From assembly GCA_014871385.1 (NCBI GenBank), contig CM026427.1, positions 6,081,909 through 6,145,908 on the forward strand: a stretch of DNA of 64,000 nucleotides. The letters are read 5' to 3'. This document shows positions 12,437-22,570 of the stretch, in pieces. The translations under genes and the position numbers were made by a program. The stretch is from Ceratodon purpureus. Taxonomy: Eukaryota; Streptophyta; Bryopsida; Pseudoditrichales; Ditrichaceae. The notes beneath the pieces were generated by a model. The model had not been told where the DNA came from and did no database searches. It was given only the letters and a program-made list of their open reading frames with translations. Each line of letters begins with the position of its first letter. The first letter of the stretch is position 1.

Positions 12437-14157
12437 TCAGTTGTCACCCAGGAGTGTTGATAGCACAAGCTGTTGTACAAACTTCGCGCGCAGATTGGCA
12501 TGCTTTCGCTTCTCCGCCCGCTCTTCCGCCGTAAGCGAACTCTCAACACTGCTTAACCAGAACAAGAACAACGTCAGACTACAACCAAGCAGAATTCAAA
12601 GGAAACTCATGTTTTAAACATTACATAAAGGGGCCTAACCTTGAGCACAACAATGAATAACAAGTTTCAGAGTAAGTGTATGACACAGCCTTAATCATAG
12701 ATGATGAAGCAGATAAATGATAAAGCAACATCTTGCCTGGCCTTGGACTGCTGACTCAGAAGAGACAACTTTGTTGGTTGCTCCTCAACCACAACTGTGG
12801 GCTTGGGTGGCTCTTCAGTCTCGGATATAGGAACACTGTAAACCAAAGATGAAAGAAGAGGATCGGTTGCACTTGACAGACCAGATGACCGAGATGTTCC
12901 ACCCAGAAGAGCCTGCAAGTGCGCCTCGCGAAGCTCCTTTCCCAGAAGTGAAAGAGTAGCATTGGATGGAACTCCAGCCCTCCTGAACCTCCTTCGGCGC
13001 TGCATGTAGACTGTTGTCAAGGCCAACAAATCCTCTTGAACATTGTGGGTTAGAAAAGCAGGACAAATCATCTACAGCTCTTGCGAACGGCCATGATGTC
13101 AAAATATTCGTCATCAAATAAGCATTCAAGTATTGAAAGGAAACTAAAAGTTCGCATGGAAAGGATATCTTAAATAAGTGGCCATGCTGCAACGAAATGT
13201 GGCCCACCATGTCCTTCGCTATCTTCCCAGCGCAAACTGGACACATCTGTTTACAAAACAAGCAATTCGATAAGTGCAAAATCATTCTATTTTACTTTGC
13301 ATCATTTCCATTCTATGGCAGACCACTCAAGACAAAACACAAACATTTAATAAACTAAGCGGTCTACCAAAATAGCAAAGGTACTTCAGTAAATTAAACG
13401 ATGCTCCTTGCCTAAGTAACAGTCTAAAATCTGAACAAGGCAGAACTGGCCTAGTACACTGCCAAAAACACATGAACATTGCTAGATACAAAGACAGTCA
13501 CAAGAAACCCAAGCATTGAACATAGATAACACTCAATTTGAAGCTATACTTACAGCTGCCCTAGATTCAAAACAGTGTTCCTCCTCAAGATGTGAGCAGA
13601 GGGCAGTAATGTCAAACTCTTCATAGCAGTAAGGGCACGAAAATTCAGCTCGCAAATCCTCATCACCATCCACATCATCTAGGTTAATCTGGCGGTCTGC
13701 AAGGCAACAAATCACCCGTGTTAAAAAGAAATTAAATAAAGAACCAGGATACGATATCACAATCCCAGGATGTGTTGTTCATAAAGCCCTAACTTTACCG
13801 AGATATAAACTCAGAGCAACACACAGTTTCAAAATGAATAGTTGCATTGAGACTGTGTTACCAAGTTTCTGCAGAGCTTAGAGGATGTGAACACCTCATG
13901 TTAACCCCCACTGATCCTTCGCCCTTCTAGGAAGAAGTCTATCCTCTTGCTTCCACAATGAAACAAGGACTACCACATATTACAGCTCTCAATACATGTA
14001 TAACGTCTAATGAGCGACTAAAATTTAACCAACGCGATCTAAAACCAAAGTCACCGAATGCGGAATAGAGAGACGAACCAATAAGAGATTGGGAGGGCTG
14101 AAGTGTGTGATGGCGCTTCGAAGTTGACATCCGAGCAGTCCAAAACTCCCCGTCCAT
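12437..14157 (-). CDS. Di19-type drought-induced zinc-finger protein
   Basis: Five exons, 14157-14079, 13696-13554, 13246-13169, 13005-12737 and 12548-12437, join in phase into 226 aa. It carries the two conserved Di19 zinc fingers: C47-x2-C50...H62-x4-H67 (FSCPYCYEEFDITALCSHLE) and C76-x2-C79...H90-x4-H95 (MCPVCAGKIAKDMVGHISLQ). A basic segment (MQRRRRFRRAG) follows, probably a nuclear localisation signal, then a Ser-rich region. The conserved C-terminus is SLTAEERAEKR...FVQQLVLSTLL. The family is nuclear, responds to drought, salt and ABA in plants, and some members bind promoters and are phosphorylated by CPKs. Two of the four introns are non-canonical: intron 3 is AT-AC (see its own entry) and intron 4 has a GC donor (CCAG/GCAAGA). 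Moving to the nearest GT would shift the frame into a stop. Confidence 0.92.
13006..13168 (-). other. U12-type AT-AC intron (minor spliceosome) in the Di19 gene
   Basis: On the minus strand the 163-bp intron starts ATATCCTTTC (13168 downward), an exact match to the U12 5' splice consensus. It ends CAGTCTAC before ATGCAG. The U12 branch site CCTTGAC sits about 11 nt upstream of that end, the usual distance. Phase 0 on both sides joins ...GHLFK to MQRRRRF..., which matches the family sequence at this junction. No GT-AG alternative keeps the frame. Confidence 0.88.
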
Positions 14158-15500
14158 GATATCTTCTTCTGCCTTAACCTCTTACCTTCCTCTTCAAACT
14201 AACACACTTAGTGAACAAAAACTACACGATTTACCAGACCCTGTTCCGCTTGCCTATATAGTGTCCCCGCTTGATAAAATTTACAATCAGGTGTCCTCCA
14301 CAAATCTACAAATTATGTTGTCCTTGGATAAAAATCACTATTCTGAGTCTATATGCTGTCCTCGCTTCAGCATATAAGCATCTCGCATATACTCTTGACC
14401 TACACAACAAAGTTCCAACGTTACTTAATCAAACACCATTGAACGTTCAAACAACACTACATTTACAGACAAAAGTGCCAATCTGGAACACTTCCACCTT
14501 CCTCACAAACACTATCAACCATAATCTCACATCCAAATGGCCACCCTAACGCTTCACCATTTACTTCCCTAACAAATAGGTCCAAATACTCACTGTTCAC
14601 GGTACCACAAACTCCAATTCCAACCCTAGATATCCCATAAATTCTCCCGAAACCTTCAATTAAGACTAATTCTCGACTCACTCTCATCACTAAAAACCGC
14701 CGCAAAATGAAGACACGCACACTCAACTGCAAAATTCCTTACAAAACCCCGACTTCAACCACAATCGCCATACAATCCACCTCACGCTAACGAAAACTCA
14801 CACCGGAGACCGTCCCTCCAAACTAAAATGCATCTCCGATCAACTACAACCTGGACAAACGCCACACAGACCATCTCACGCCCACTAATAGCCTTAAACT
14901 AAGGATCTAGCCACCCAAACCACATGCATCAATCACCAGAAAACCGCAACAACCATCACACCGACATGAAAATGGCGGAATTTTTTTAAATAAAATAAAA
15001 AAACCACCACCACCATCACCATCACTGCATTCGTTGCCATAATCAGCCCCCCATTCCCCGCTCTCCTCACAAACCACCACGAAACTCCAAACTCCAAACC
15101 CGACGAAACCCTACCACCCTGAGCGCCCCGACACCACCACAACCGCAGCCCCTCCCCCCACAACCGCCAATTCCACACCAAACCCTCCCCCACGATCACC
15201 CTGATCGCCCTCCAAACCCTGAACCGACCTCCCCCACCCCTTCGTCCCCCTCCCCTCCGCCCCCAATTCCCAACCCCAGCAACGCCCCACAAAACACCAT
15301 CCCCCGTACCTCACGAAACGCCCGCCGGCCACATAGATAATCCGAGTCCTCCTCGTCCCTACCGGCGTCCACCTCCCGGTCCCCGCTGATTGTGCCCCCC
15401 TCCCCTCCCCTCCCCCCACCCAAGGCGCAGCTCTGAGGTCCGGTTCCAGAAACCAAGATATGGGTCCTTGAACGCGCCGTGAGTTCCACGCAAGAGTGCT
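14158..15500 (-). other. 5' leader exon and leader intron of the Di19 gene
   Basis: A good donor (CGTGAG/GTACGG at 15305) and an acceptor (AAGGCAG at 14169, exon resuming at 14168) bound a leader intron of about 1.14 kb just upstream of the start codon. The interval is C/A-rich on the plus strand, like the other leader introns. Large open frames on the minus strand at 14.9-15.8 kb are products of this composition. Confidence 0.45.
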
Positions 15501-15543
15501 GTCCCGGTAGCGAGAGGGATGGCGTGATGGCGATGGGGGTGAC

Positions 15544-15642
15544 GATGGCGATGGCGATGGCGATGGCGATGGCGATGAAACCCCAGGTCTGTCTGTCTGT
15601 CTGTGCGTGTGCCGGCTCTCTTCTCTCTTTCTCTCTCTCTCT
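15544..15642 (+). repeat. Microsatellite cluster: GATGGC, TCTG and CT repeats
   Basis: About five and a half GATGGC units (15544-15577) are followed by TCTG repeats (about 15590-15605) and a CT tract (about 15618-15642). They lie in the presumed 5' untranslated or promoter region of the Di19 gene, where they read as GCCATC and GA on the sense strand. Confidence 0.85.
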
Positions 15643-15655
15643 CTTGGTTTGTGTC

Positions 15656-16508
15656 TTCGATGGCGACAACTTCTCCCCCTTCGTCTTCCTCGCCTCCCCT
15701 GTTCCCTTCCTCACGAGGCTCCGCCTTTCGCGTTCCCCGCCTGGGAACCACCCCTGGGCACGCCATTGGAACGAAAGGGGACGCGGTTTGTCTGTAACAT
15801 GGTTCATCCTCGAAGCCACTATCTGCTCAATAAGTACATATTCTGTGTTCCGGTTCTAGTGAATTCGTAGATAGTGGCGGGTTTTATGTGATTTTGGGGG
15901 GATAGAGAGGTAGTGAAAAACCGTCACTAGACCCGGACATGGGGATATCAGCTAGTGGTGTAGATTTGGATTTCTTGGGTTTGATGTGGGGGAAGTATCG
16001 GTTATAGGTGCGAATTGGGGGTGCTGCGAAGGGGAGCTTAGGGAGCTTTGGAGCGGGGAGCGTTGGGAGCGTGGGGAGAGAACGGGGAATGTACCACCCA
16101 AAACCGTCGCGGCATCCTAAACTGATAATATCTAACAGATGGCTATATTTAGTTTCATGATTTTGCAAGCGGTGATGTTAGTGTCGGGTTTTGATTCTGT
16201 GACGGTTTTTGTGTGTCGTTTGATAACCGGTGAGGGTTGATGACTGAGGAGCGTTGTTTGTGGGGTTCGGGTTTTGGGCGTGGGTGGGGGGCGTGCGTGG
16301 TGGCTGACGTGGAATGGTGGGGTGGTGGGGAGGTTGGGGTTGTTTTGGGATCGGTGCAGTGATGGTGGGGAGTTGGGTGGATGGATCGTGGATGGATGTT
16401 GGGTTTGTTATTGGTGCGGATGTACTAGTAAGTTAGTAGTGAAGTTGGGGTGGATGATTAAATGGGGAGTCCCTCCTATATAAACACTTGAAACTTTGAT
16501 GAGTTTAT
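15656..16508. other. Intergenic, GT-rich on the plus strand
   Basis: No gene is supported. The segment 15.9-16.5 kb is G/T-rich and could be a leader intron of an unseen plus-strand transcript, but I find no exon to attach it to. Confidence 0.25.
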
Positions 16509-16765
16509 CCAGGGCTAAATTGGGGTAGTTTAGCCCCCTCTTTAGCCCTCCATAGCACTATGTGAAAAATGAGGGGGGGCTAAATTTTTTGTACCTTTAG
16601 CTCCATTTTTGTACAAGTAGCTACGGCTAAAACACAAGTTAGCTGGGGCTAGAAATGAGAGATTCGGGTTTAGCCGAGGCTAAAAGAGAGAGATTCATGT
16701 TTAGCTAAGGCTAAAGTTCTTGGTTTAGCCCCTCCAAGTCACTTTAGCCCCGGGGGCTAAAAGCT
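16509..16765. repeat. TTTAGCC/GGCTAAA-rich inverted-repeat element
   Basis: Roughly a dozen copies of TTTAGCC or its complement GGCTAAA occur in about 250 bp, in both orientations and often as adjacent pairs (GTTTAGCCGAGGCTAAAAG, CTTTAGCCCCGGGGGCTAAA). The strand could fold into several alternative hairpins. It may be a foldback or MITE-like element, but I cannot identify matching termini or a target-site duplication. Confidence 0.6.
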
Positions 16766-18998
16766 CCAAAGCTTCCAGTGAAAGTGGCAATTGCCTTTGC
16801 TCGTTTTTAACATTATTTTGTGTTTGTTCTTCACTTTTGTCGGAGCTCCACTCAAGCTACTTTTGACTTATGAATAGAGTAACTCAATTGTCTTTTTCAT
16901 AACTTCTCCTTTGAAGAATGTAGTTTGTCACTTTTTGGTTTCATAATGCAAAGGAGATGTAATTGGTGATCAAGGTTCAATACTGATAATTGATGTGTTT
17001 GCAAAGACATGCCGCTGAATACTCATTGATGAGTTTGCAAGGACATGCCAATGACTTACTGTAGTACCATAGTTGGATAGTCCTAAAATGTTTCTAATAT
17101 AAATAAATAAACATACAACAAGGTTTTCAAAATAAAATTTGTAAAAAAATAAAACAAAAAATGTTGTCAATACAAGTAATTTGTTATTTGCAAGTCATGG
17201 AGGCTACTATTAGTTTTTTGTAAAAAGACTCAAATCTGTTACTTCATAATTGAAAGAAGCATATTTTTTTGATGTAGTTACTATATTCATAGATGATTTT
17301 CTCAAAAAATAAAATGATTGTATTATATGAAAGCCTTTAAATTTGTTGAAAGGTTATGTATTTCAATAAAGTAAATGTTTATCATCTAGTTCATATGATG
17401 ATTTAGACCAAAATTGCTTTAGCTTAAACAATGATAATTATATGTTAAAAAGGCAATTGGAATCTTTGAAACCAATTGGTCTCTATAATGTGCAAAAATT
17501 TATCATAAAAAAAAGCTTGACAAACCTCAAGAAAACACCAAAGATTTGCTATGATTTTGTACAAACAAGTTAAAAGGATCCAGATTTTAGATCAACAAAG
17601 GTTCTCAAAGACCAAGTCTATATATGTAGCAAAATATGGAGATGACATTGATTAAGGTGAAAAGCCAATCAAACTTAGAGTTGACTAGTTTTTAAAATAA
17701 ATTGTGGTAAAGCACATCATGTTAATGGTTTATTGTAGAACATTTATTGCTATTCTTTTTACTAATACTAATTAATAGAAATAAAAAAATTTAAATTATT
17801 TTTAGTATGAAAAACTTAAGTATTGCTTCATAGATAGAAACACCAATCCTTTGGCGAGGCCGGCGTGAATAAAGTGTCCATTCGTAATGTCATTGACCCG
17901 GTGCCCACTGGACATTATAGTAACATAAAAACATTGAGACAAAACTATTCTCCCCTTTCGAGGATGAACATTATAGTAACATAAAAACAAGTAAGTTGCA
18001 ATATTGTAAGTAGGAGGATATGGAGTAAGGTGTGTACAATTTCAATATTTAGGAAGGCATTGTCACCAAGTCATGAGATCTTTGGTTGGTTTGGGAAAAG
18101 GTGTTTGTATCTCATTTGATTGGTCCGAGTTCGACCCTTGTTGGGCTCCTTTGAGCGGTGATGTGATACGCATGGCTTGGTGCTGCTAGTGAGTTATCAT
18201 GGCAAGAAAGGAATTTCAACCAACCTAAACGAGAAAGAGTGGCTAGCAGTGCTTGTCACCACTACTCTCCCTCTTTTGTTCAATTTATTCTGTTGATATT
18301 GGTTGGTTATTTTCTATACAACATTTATGTAATAGGATTGATCCTGCATTTTGTATGGCAATGGTATTGATTGCTTTGAGTGCTTCATACTTAATGATTA
18401 TACTCGAATTCCATAACTTTAATCAAATAAAGTGACTATAAAGCTTTGTTTGTCAATTGAAAAGGTGGTCTACAAAAAACACTTATCAAATAAACAAAAC
18501 TACTTAGACTATTTTAAAGATGATAAAATTTGGATCCACTAAGTTTGCAAATATGAATGCTATCTTGTGAGGTGAGCGATGAGCGCTATATTTCAAAATT
18601 TGGAACCTTTTTTCATATAAATTGCATTAGAATCAAGAGGAAAGCTCTATAACTGTGGTTAATTTTTTCATTTGTTTTAAAGGTAATGCACCATCAATTG
18701 CATTAGATCCCTTGAACATATTGTATTTTTGTGAGGGTCCCTAGAATTAATATATTTAATTATTTCTTAGAGAACACTTGGGATTTACTCTTGTTATTAG
18801 CACATATACTTTATACAGAATCCAAAGTCGGGAGAATAGAAGCAATCATGTATAATTTACTTTTACAAATAATAAAGAAGTAATCAAATATAAGAAATGA
18901 AAATAGATTAAAATATGAAAACGCACACATCTTGGAATAAGAGAATTAATCAAATGGAGGAACTGTCATTACTAGCTGCGTCAATAATGGTTGAAAAA
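16766..18998. other. Gene-poor AT-rich DNA
   Basis: No coding exons are seen. It holds a short direct repeat near 16993-17053 (GTTTGCAA(A/G)GACATGCC, twice) and another at 17912-17988. The segment 18.06-18.25 kb is less AT-rich and contains GAGTTCGACCC, which resembles a tRNA B box, but no full SINE structure is evident. Confidence 0.35.
17912..17988 (+). repeat. Direct repeat of ACATTATAGTAACATAAAAA
   Basis: A 21-bp word occurs twice with identical sequence, starting near 17912 and 17968, separated by about 35 bp of unrelated sequence. No flanking element is recognised. Confidence 0.7.
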
Positions 18999-19560
18999 TT
19001 AGTATCCATGCTCTGAGTCACTGCCATCAAATAGTACCATATTGTCTACTACTGCAAATAGCTCAAAATACTGCTCTGCATCACAATTTGGATTACAATT
19101 CTTTGGAGCGGATGGTGGTGAAGGAGCCGCCGCCACAGCCTGTGCAAGGTTCTCTACGTGGTGAGGAAGCTCCAAAGGACACGGAGGGCTTCTTATCTTA
19201 TTGAGATACCTTTACACAAATCCTTGGGACTTCAACGCTTTCGACCCCCGTCTGGAGCAAGTGAAATAAATGGCATTTAGAAAACATAATTTTCCTAGGG
19301 AGAAATAGCTAGAAACATCAAATGCTCATAGTATAGACTTACTTATAAGAGCGCTTGGGGGTTGTATTTTTCTCACGCTCATCTTCATTTTCCAATAAGC
19401 ACTTCCTCCTTGTAGAAGGTAAAAAAATATAAAAAAATACTGGAAAAAAAAAATTAAAATAAATAAATAGAAAAAAATAAAATAATGCTCATCGATCACT
19501 ACTCACTGCTCACCGCTTTCAAGAGAGCGTAGCTGACTTTGCAATGTGTCCAGCACAACT
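18999..19560 (-). pseudogene. Relic of an unrecognised multi-exon gene or transposon ORF
   Basis: Three exon-like pieces lie in order on the minus strand. About 19560-19515 reads VLDTLQSQLRSLES, coiled-coil-like, before a GTGAGC donor. About 19415-19343 reads RRKCLLENEDEREKNTTPKR, before a GTAAGT donor. About 19206-18999 is an open frame of roughly 70 codons ending in a stop, with an Ala/Pro stretch (AQAVAAAPSPPSAPK) and an acidic, aromatic tail (EQYFELFAVVDNMVLFDGSD). Composition and GC stand out from the AT-rich surroundings. No start codon or DNA-binding domain is visible. It could be the 3' half of a Myb/SANT-like or transposon accessory protein. I do not recognise the family. Confidence 0.35.
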
Positions 19561-21250
19561 TATATATCTTTATTCATTTTTGGAAAAAAATGAATAATAA
19601 ATTAGAACAAAGTCCAGTTTGAAAATTAAATATTTTCGTTGTTTAAATCCATTTACATAAGTATGAAAAGCTTGAAAATTGTCAAACTAGTACTTGCCAT
19701 TAGAATCTACTCAAGCTTGAAAATACAAAACATGGGTAGACATAGAGTTTAATGTTTTGATAGTTTATGTCTTCATTTACATCAAACTAGCTAGTTCATG
19801 ATTTATAAGGTCAATATCATATTTTGCGGTTTAATCTTCATTGACAATGGATCTACTATGCACTTTAAGAAAACAAAGTAACATTTTAATTCTTATTTAC
19901 TTGGAATTTAAAAAGAAGTTCATCTACAATCAACATCCATGATTTTGAATATTTTCCTTTCAAAATAGAAGAAAGGATTGTTTATATTAAGTAGCCATTA
20001 TTAGGGAAGTGGTTTTTACTTATGTTTCAAAAATGTTATTATAGAGGATGGGTATGTGTCAATTTTGGGAAGACATTGTTAAAACTCTCTACATACAATT
20101 TTGGAATGTGGGGTGGTTCCAGATCATCCTATGGTATAATTTTTTTTTCGGTTTTTTAATTTTTTTTTATACTTTTTAAAAATATATTTTATGTTGCTGA
20201 CGTATTTAAAAAATATTTTAGTTATTCTAATACAATGAAATAACAAACCACACACCAAGATATGAGTCTCTCAAATGAACTCACAATATTAAGATAGCAT
20301 AGAAATAACAACCTATACTAATATTAAGACATTTTTTTTGCTTGCTCTTGTGTTTTTAGACAAAAGTAAATGTTTAGTAAAGTAGAATGCTGTAAAATCG
20401 TCACTGTTCTTAACCCCCAAATGCTTGAGCCTATGACCATGGAAATAGACTTTGACTTTGGATGCTCTATTTTGCTGCTATAAATAATGTAAAATATGAA
20501 TTTTTAATTAAAATTAGCTAGATACACATGTTATCTACAAGCAATAATTTTATCAAAATTAATGGTTTCATTATGTAATTAATATAAATTTTCAAATCAA
20601 ATCAAACAAAGAAAATTCATAATAAATATAGGTTATACTAGAAAATTACCAAATACTTACCATCGATGTATATGACAACCAAGAAATTTATACTAGTTAC
20701 CGTGCTCAAAAATGATGTTTTAATTCAAAAATATGATGAAAAAAACCTAAACCGCGGAAAATCAAGTAGTAGCCACAATTATACCCCTTCATCTTATACC
20801 AGCTATTAATCACTCAATTTTTAGTATTTTTCAAATTTTCAAATTGGAATGGAAAATAGATTTGTCAAACTACATTTCATTAGTTTACCTCAATTGCAAA
20901 AAAAGTCATCCCAATAGTGAAAATTGTGTTTCAGCTGTCTGTATGAAGAAATTTTTGAATACGCACACGGTATTGATGTTTTGGACTTTAAGGAGGCACC
21001 AAAATTCATAAAATTATAATTTTGAGAATTCATTAATGAGATTAGATAGATTTCTCACAACTTTACCACATGAAAAATAAATGGATGGTAAATTGTCATA
21101 TGGATGATAGTTATGGAAGTTGGAAAAATGAGGTCGAGCAGTTTTTGGTCGTTTAGGCATTTAGGGGTTAAATTGCTCAAATGTAGGACATTAACTAATT
21201 TCAGCACTAATATGTAACTAATTAGTACGTTACTTGGTTGTTTAGACCAA
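19561..21250. other. AT-rich intergenic DNA
   Basis: No gene. It contains long A/T tracts (20.1-20.2 kb). At 21160-21171 there is a TTTAGGGGTTAA word that recurs at 62.06 kb. Confidence 0.35.
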
Positions 21251-22570
21251 AATGAACAAGAGTTGTAGAAACCACTTACATTTCCGCCCTGAAATGAACC
21301 AATATTTACATTTGAACGATTTTAGAAGAATAGCGATTTTGGATGCTCCGACCTTATTTCCTGTCAAAGAACGAACCCAAGAATTTTCAGCCTGTTCTCA
21401 CGGTCGAGGACGGCGTACCTCGCAACAAAGGGACGCCCCCAAACCCGTGAACTACCCATCACCGTTCCCTCCCTTTGGATGCCAAATGGCGCCACGTGGC
21501 ACAGTCCGCGTGGCAAGGGCGCAGAGGAAAGTGCCCCTCATCGACACTTCGACGCTTCCCCACCTTCTTCCTCCAACCCATACCCAAAACCATCACTGCA
21601 CCCTAAACCCACACCATAGATACGAAAATCCAACATGTTGCCCACGCCAAGATAGTGTTAGCTTTGAGTTCAGTGACGCGTGTGCACAGACCATCCTCCA
21701 GGCGACCTCACTGCTCCACAGTCCCGGACTCATTTAAGCCTCGTCTTCAACAGCACCGTCGCATCATTCCGCTCACAAAAATCCTGCCTTAGGTGCATTC
21801 CCAGGTTCGTCTTCCTCTGCCCTTCCCAGCGCACCAATTCTTTCCCATTTCTGTCCAGGATTCGCTTCACACGAGTGGATTCTGTGCACGGACTCCAGCT
21901 TTAGTGTATTTGAGTTTTCTTGAGTCAATGGCGAGTTTATGTCGATATAGAAATCTGGGGTTAATGTAGAGCTCGAATAGAATAAGTTGTAGGAGAATTG
22001 ATGTGGATTCATATTGTAATCTTCGACCCACTTCTGATTTTTTTCATGTTCTGATGGTTGTTGAGGTTATGGTGTTTCAGCTCTGGAAGTTTGGTTTGGG
22101 GGTCTTAGGAAAGAGGTCTTTGGGGATTGAGATAGGAGGAATTGTTTGTTATGAATGTGAGTGTGGAGTTTTCCTCTGTATGCGTAGGTTTTACAGGGAA
22201 TTTGATGTGTGGTTTTATCACTGTTCGGATAATGATAGCTGTGTGTGTCTCTTTGACTCTGTTGGGATTGGTGCTAGTAGGAATTTTTGAGATTTGGAGC
22301 TGTGAAAATGTCAGCAGATAGCTTGGATGTTTCAACTTGTATTAGCTGTCGGTTTGTTGAGTGGACTGGTTCGTAATGGCTCACATTTTCATTGGAATAG
22401 GTTGAGGTTTTGTGGATGTTTCTTTGTTTGGTGGCTCCCATGTTGGTTTACTAAGACGGTGGATTCTATTGTTGGTTTCTGTAGGGTATCAGATATCGAG
22501 AAAGAAGGATAGCACATATTTAGAAAAAATCTCAATTATTGAACGAAGTTTTATTCGGTAGTCTTGCGAA
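21251..22570 (+). other. ALDH21: Promoter, leader exon and leader intron of the ALDH21 gene
   Basis: GC rises sharply at 21.25 kb. A leader intron probably runs from a donor near 21793 or 21805 to the acceptor TTTCTGTAG at 22484, with the last leader exon at 22485-22570. A 161-codon open frame at 21252-21737 has no recognisable domain and falls in the promoter. Confidence 0.45.

Noticed and set aside
15196..15819. 207-codon minus-strand open frame with IAIAIA repeats
   Set aside because: It is built from the GATGGC microsatellite and C-rich leader sequence of the Di19 gene, with no domain.
18060..18250. tRNA-derived SINE
   Set aside because: Only a B-box-like GAGTTCGACCC is present. I could not find a convincing A box, a tail or target-site duplications.
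21252..21737. 161-codon open frame upstream of ALDH21
   Set aside because: It lies in the promoter region, has Pro/His-rich random-looking content and no splice or family support.
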